This document shows positions 61,085 to 64,000 of a DNA stretch of 64,000 bases, piece after piece. The notes under the pieces were generated by a model, which saw only the letters and a list, made by a program, of their open reading frames with translations, did not search any database and had not been told where the DNA came from. Made by a program: the position numbers and the translations under genes. Position 1 is the first letter of the stretch, and the number at the start of each line of letters is the position of its first letter. Source of the stretch: Strix aluco (lineage: Eukaryota > Chordata > Aves > Strigiformes > Strigidae); the NCBI RefSeq assembly GCF_031877795.1, contig NC_133933.1, positions 6,136,632 to 6,200,631 of the forward strand, written 5' to 3'.

Positions 61085-62737
61085 CTGAAGGCAGAAAGGG
61101 AGTGTTTATTTTAGGTAACTTTTACCCACAATAGCAAAGTTTTTAAACACAATAAAATATGAGGTGCTTAAGGAGTCATAGCTCATGAGATTGTTCACCA
61201 TTCCTGGAACTGCTCCAGTCACCAAGTCCCAGTGAGTGTGAAGAAGAGAGCCAGAAGATACTACTGGTAAAACAGACAAGTGAATGCCTGTACGACTCCT
61301 GTGTGCATGCTGCTATCGGCAGACCAAGGAAAGGTTTGTTGTTCAGAACTGACCAGAATGAAAGCAGCAGTGGATAACAATCAGAACAAACATACCGATG
61401 GGTATTTCAGGCAATGAGCTGTACAAGGCCTTGCATAAATAGTGTCTTGTTATCTCACACAGAGTTTGAGTCTGCTCCCTTCAACACTGCGTCAGAACAT
61501 TTCTTGCTTTTTGAGAACAGCCTGTTAACTCCCTAAAAAGGTAGAACTAGTTCTCCTTCAGAAAGAGTAAGGGAGCAGAAGGATATGAAACCACCAAATT
61601 TGTCCTGAAAATAATTGATATTAACAAAGGTTCGAGCTGAGCCTCGAAATCAAGAGTACACCATTACCTGGAAGTCATCTTCTAGTAATTCCTTCTTCTT
61701 CATTAAAAGTTTCTTCTTCTTCTTGCTCAAATTCTGCTGTTCTACAATCTTTTTATAATTAAAATGTTTTCTGGTGTCATCCTCATCATCCATCATAAGT
61801 AGGGCCATTTCAGCCTGTTAGAAAATAAGAAGGTCCATGTACACAATGAAATCAAGTCTTGTATGAAAAATACAGCATCTCATTAATAAAGTCTGTATGA
61901 GTCTACACACATATAAAGGAGTTGAAATAGGATTGTCAGGGCAGTGTTATTTCATCCATAACAACATTCTTCTAATGCTTTGAGGTGTTATTAAATGCAA
62001 TAGTTTACTTCCTTTTTATTAGATATAAAATAAACGCAAATACCCACATTCAACTTTCAAACGTACTAATAATCTAATCTGAAAATTGTACATCATAATG
62101 TGGAAATCACAAATGGCTACAATTTTATCTTGATATTTGTATAGCAAAATCAAAAAATAACATATATGAGTTAAATAAATTTATTTAACTTGTTCTGAGA
62201 AAGAATGAAAAGCAAACATGCAATAGCAAACAATTCAATCTTCAAGGTTAAAAGTCTACAGGACAAGGTTTGAAGACACAAATATTTCAATATAATACCA
62301 TGCTAATGTTAAAAGCACATGGTCAGCACCGCCCAACACACAAACACACTGGGGTAGCTTTAAAGCTAGAGGGACTATCAACCAGTATGGCTTCTGTGCC
62401 TTTCAGTGCTCCCTAACAGTTGAGCTGTGTTCAACTATCATCTTCCAGAAAGATATCCTGGCATAATCTTAAGAGATCAAGGCATGGACCATCTACCATT
62501 CTTCCTGGGTAGTTTTTGTTCCGAAAGCCCTCACTGTTGAAATTATATAGTTTTATTCTATTGCTGTCCTAGGGAATTGTGCAGTTTCACTCACAAACAC
62601 GTAACATGAATATCTGCAGAATTCACACAATGCAACATCCGTAATTCTTAACATGTTAAACCACTTTACCTTCTGTTTTTCAACTTCATCTTCATCTTCT
62701 GAGGTATTTTCAACCGATTCTGGTTTATTCTTTAAAC
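60785..62737 (-). CDS. ESF1: ESF1 (nucleolar pre-rRNA processing protein), last three coding exons
   Basis: ESF1 (yeast Esf1 homologue, also called ABTAP) is a nucleolar protein needed for early cleavages that make 18S rRNA (family knowledge). Three minus-strand exons join in phase at 62737-62670, 61814-61668 and 61084-60785. They encode an acidic linker, a lysine-rich helix and the C-terminal NUC153 motif, with the form RFQAMFTSPLFNLDPSDPNF. The protein ends QARKRQKIK with TAA at 60787-60785. The rest of this roughly 850-residue protein is encoded to the right of the window. It runs in the same direction as TASP1. Confidence 0.96.
61085..61667 (-). other. ESF1: ESF1 last intron
   Basis: A 583-bp intron. 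I looked for C/D-box motifs because ribosome-biogenesis genes often host snoRNAs, and found none convincing. Confidence 0.85.
61668..61814 (-). CDS. ESF1: ESF1 penultimate coding exon
   Basis: This 147-nt exon has 49 whole codons, a tttctaacag acceptor and a CAG|GTAATG donor. It encodes AEMALLMMDDEDDTRKHFNY, then KKIVEQQNLSKKKKKLLMKK, and ends ELLEDDFQ. The KHFNYKKIVE segment is a conserved stretch of ESF1. The run of lysines is probably part of a nucleolar localisation signal. Confidence 0.94.
61815..62669 (-). other. ESF1: ESF1 penultimate intron
   Basis: An 855-bp intron with no recognisable feature. Confidence 0.85.
62670..62737 (-). CDS. ESF1: ESF1 third-last coding exon
   Basis: This 68-nt exon has a tgcacttag acceptor and an AGAAG|GTAAAG donor. 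After two bases of a split codon it reads LKNKPESVENTSEDEDEVEK and QK. The acidic SEDEDE stretch is typical of nucleolar proteins. It enters with two bases of a split codon and leaves in phase 0. Confidence 0.88.
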
Positions 62738-64000
62738 CTAAGTGCAAATATAGGACACACACACATTTATTCAGGCTTATGCATGAGAGCATCATTTACC
62801 TATGAATAGAACCTCTAAGTGCATCTCATTTTCAATCAATACTGAAATCACAGATGTGGAAAAAGGCTGAAAAGTTAAGAAAAAACAGCTAGACTTAAAG
62901 CAATAAAAATCCACTGACTATTTGTTCAATTTAAGAAGGCAGCAATATTCAAATGGCATAAACATGTCAACAAAAAAAGAACACTTAGAAAAAATTTTTC
63001 ACAGAGTAGTAGAGGGAAGTATCATAACAGTGCAGGCAAATGTATGATATTACTCCACTCCCAGGGCATTTTAAAAGAAATTAGTTTGTGTACTCCTAAA
63101 TGTAACTGAAGTGTCCTGCAGTTCTCAAATTGTTCATTCACTCTACTTATGTAGACAATGTAGTAAATACTTCAGAATATATAGCAAATGTCCATCTCTG
63201 TATCCAGAATACAAGTCTCCCAGCTGAATAAGAGTTCAGCAGTAAAAAAAAAAACCCCAAACCCAGTTTTTAAAATGTATAAGCAAGGCTAAAAGACCAC
63301 ATTGTCACATTAGCCATGCTAGCGCAAAAAACCCTTGCAAAAAAGTCCTGAACAGAATCACAGGAATGAAAACATGACCGACTCTGCTCAGATTGAATAT
63401 TCTTCTGATGAAGCTCTCTTACTCTCTTAGAATTTACTTTAGATACACAGTGCTGATTAGAGAGACATAATGAATAGTAACAGCATAAATCATCAGTCAA
63501 ACATAACTTTTAATGAAAATAGACCTGTTTATACATCCTACAAAATCAAATTATTCTCTTTGGAATGCCTGTAGACCTTGATCAAGAAGGAGCAGGAAAA
63601 GCAGAAGGTTTCCTGACCTGAACCACATACTCTGACCTTTGAGCTTGGAATTACATTCCCAGGCAATTTATTACAGTCCACTGGGGGTGCTCTTAAGGAA
63701 GATATTTGGCTCCATTTTGTTGAGCCATACTTGCAGTCAGACTAGAAATACAAACATGCCAGAAAAATGTCAAGTTATATCACAAAGTATACTCTGGAAC
63801 AGGACACATTTCTTGAAGAACATTTTTTCTCCCTTGACTATTCTCTTGATTATTTCTAAATGGATTCCAAGCTGGAAATGGATTTCTAGAAGAAACAAAC
63901 CACCACCACCAAAACCTAAACTATCCAGATGCTCAATGTCATCAGCTCAAGAACTAAACTGTTGATTTAGTAGTTCCAGAAAATGTGCAGAAAAATCGGA
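62738..64000 (-). other. ESF1: ESF1 intron, right part cut by window edge
   Basis: AT-rich sequence upstream of the 62737 acceptor. No further ESF1 exon is recognised up to the window edge. Confidence 0.7.

Noticed and set aside
63388..63495. Possible C/D-box snoRNA in an ESF1 intron (minus, CTGATGA and a later CTGA)
   Set aside because: The C box does not fit RTGATGA, the boxes are about 100 nt apart, and no terminal stem is seen.
1..64000. CRISPR array, operon, phage or other prokaryotic system
   Set aside because: Split genes, CR1 LINEs and a CpG island show vertebrate nuclear DNA; no spaced direct-repeat array is present.

Overview
The window looks like a piece of a bird nuclear chromosome. 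The DNA is AT-rich and mostly non-coding, its genes are split into small exons with GT/AG borders, and the recognisable interspersed repeats are CR1 LINEs, including young copies with the avian-type 3' end. I cannot name the species. The window holds parts of two protein-coding genes, both on the minus strand: TASP1 (taspase 1) and ESF1 (a nucleolar rRNA-processing protein). As I recall, the same neighbours lie in the same relative orientation on human chromosome 20p12, so this appears to be conserved synteny.

Layout. Positions 1-47.4 kb are TASP1 read right to left. A CpG-island promoter lies at about 46.7-47.9 kb, with a probable non-coding exon 1 ending near 47348. Nine coding exons follow: 43630-43796, 41837-41904, 40199-40267, 31724-31844, 30157-30241, 23894-23973, 11457-11563, 3580-3699 and 2619-2697. 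Their phases join without a break into 291 codons plus one base. The Asp-Thr self-cleavage pair falls at residues 233/234, the numbering I recall for the human enzyme. The last TASP1 exons lie beyond the left edge.

Positions 48-60.1 kb are intergenic. They carry two nearly identical 5'-truncated CR1 copies (48077-48757 and 58319-59125), a 55-bp CR1 stub (about 54100) and no recognisable gene. Positions 60.15-64 kb are the 3' end of ESF1: three final coding exons (62670-62737, 61668-61814, 60785-61084), a roughly 0.6-kb 3' UTR and a poly(A) signal.

The genes are not functionally linked as an operon would be. TASP1 is a threonine protease that cleaves nuclear regulators such as MLL/KMT2A and TFIIA. 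ESF1 acts in small-subunit rRNA processing.

I found no clearly new biological system. The best leads are: an upstream ORF with a strong start context overlapping the TASP1 start codon in another frame; a CpG island with a perfect CRE palindrome, an RFX-type X-box and opposed CCAAT boxes suggesting divergent transcription; two CR1 copies sharing the same nonsense codon; a four-unit minisatellite; and a perfect 13-bp hairpin.
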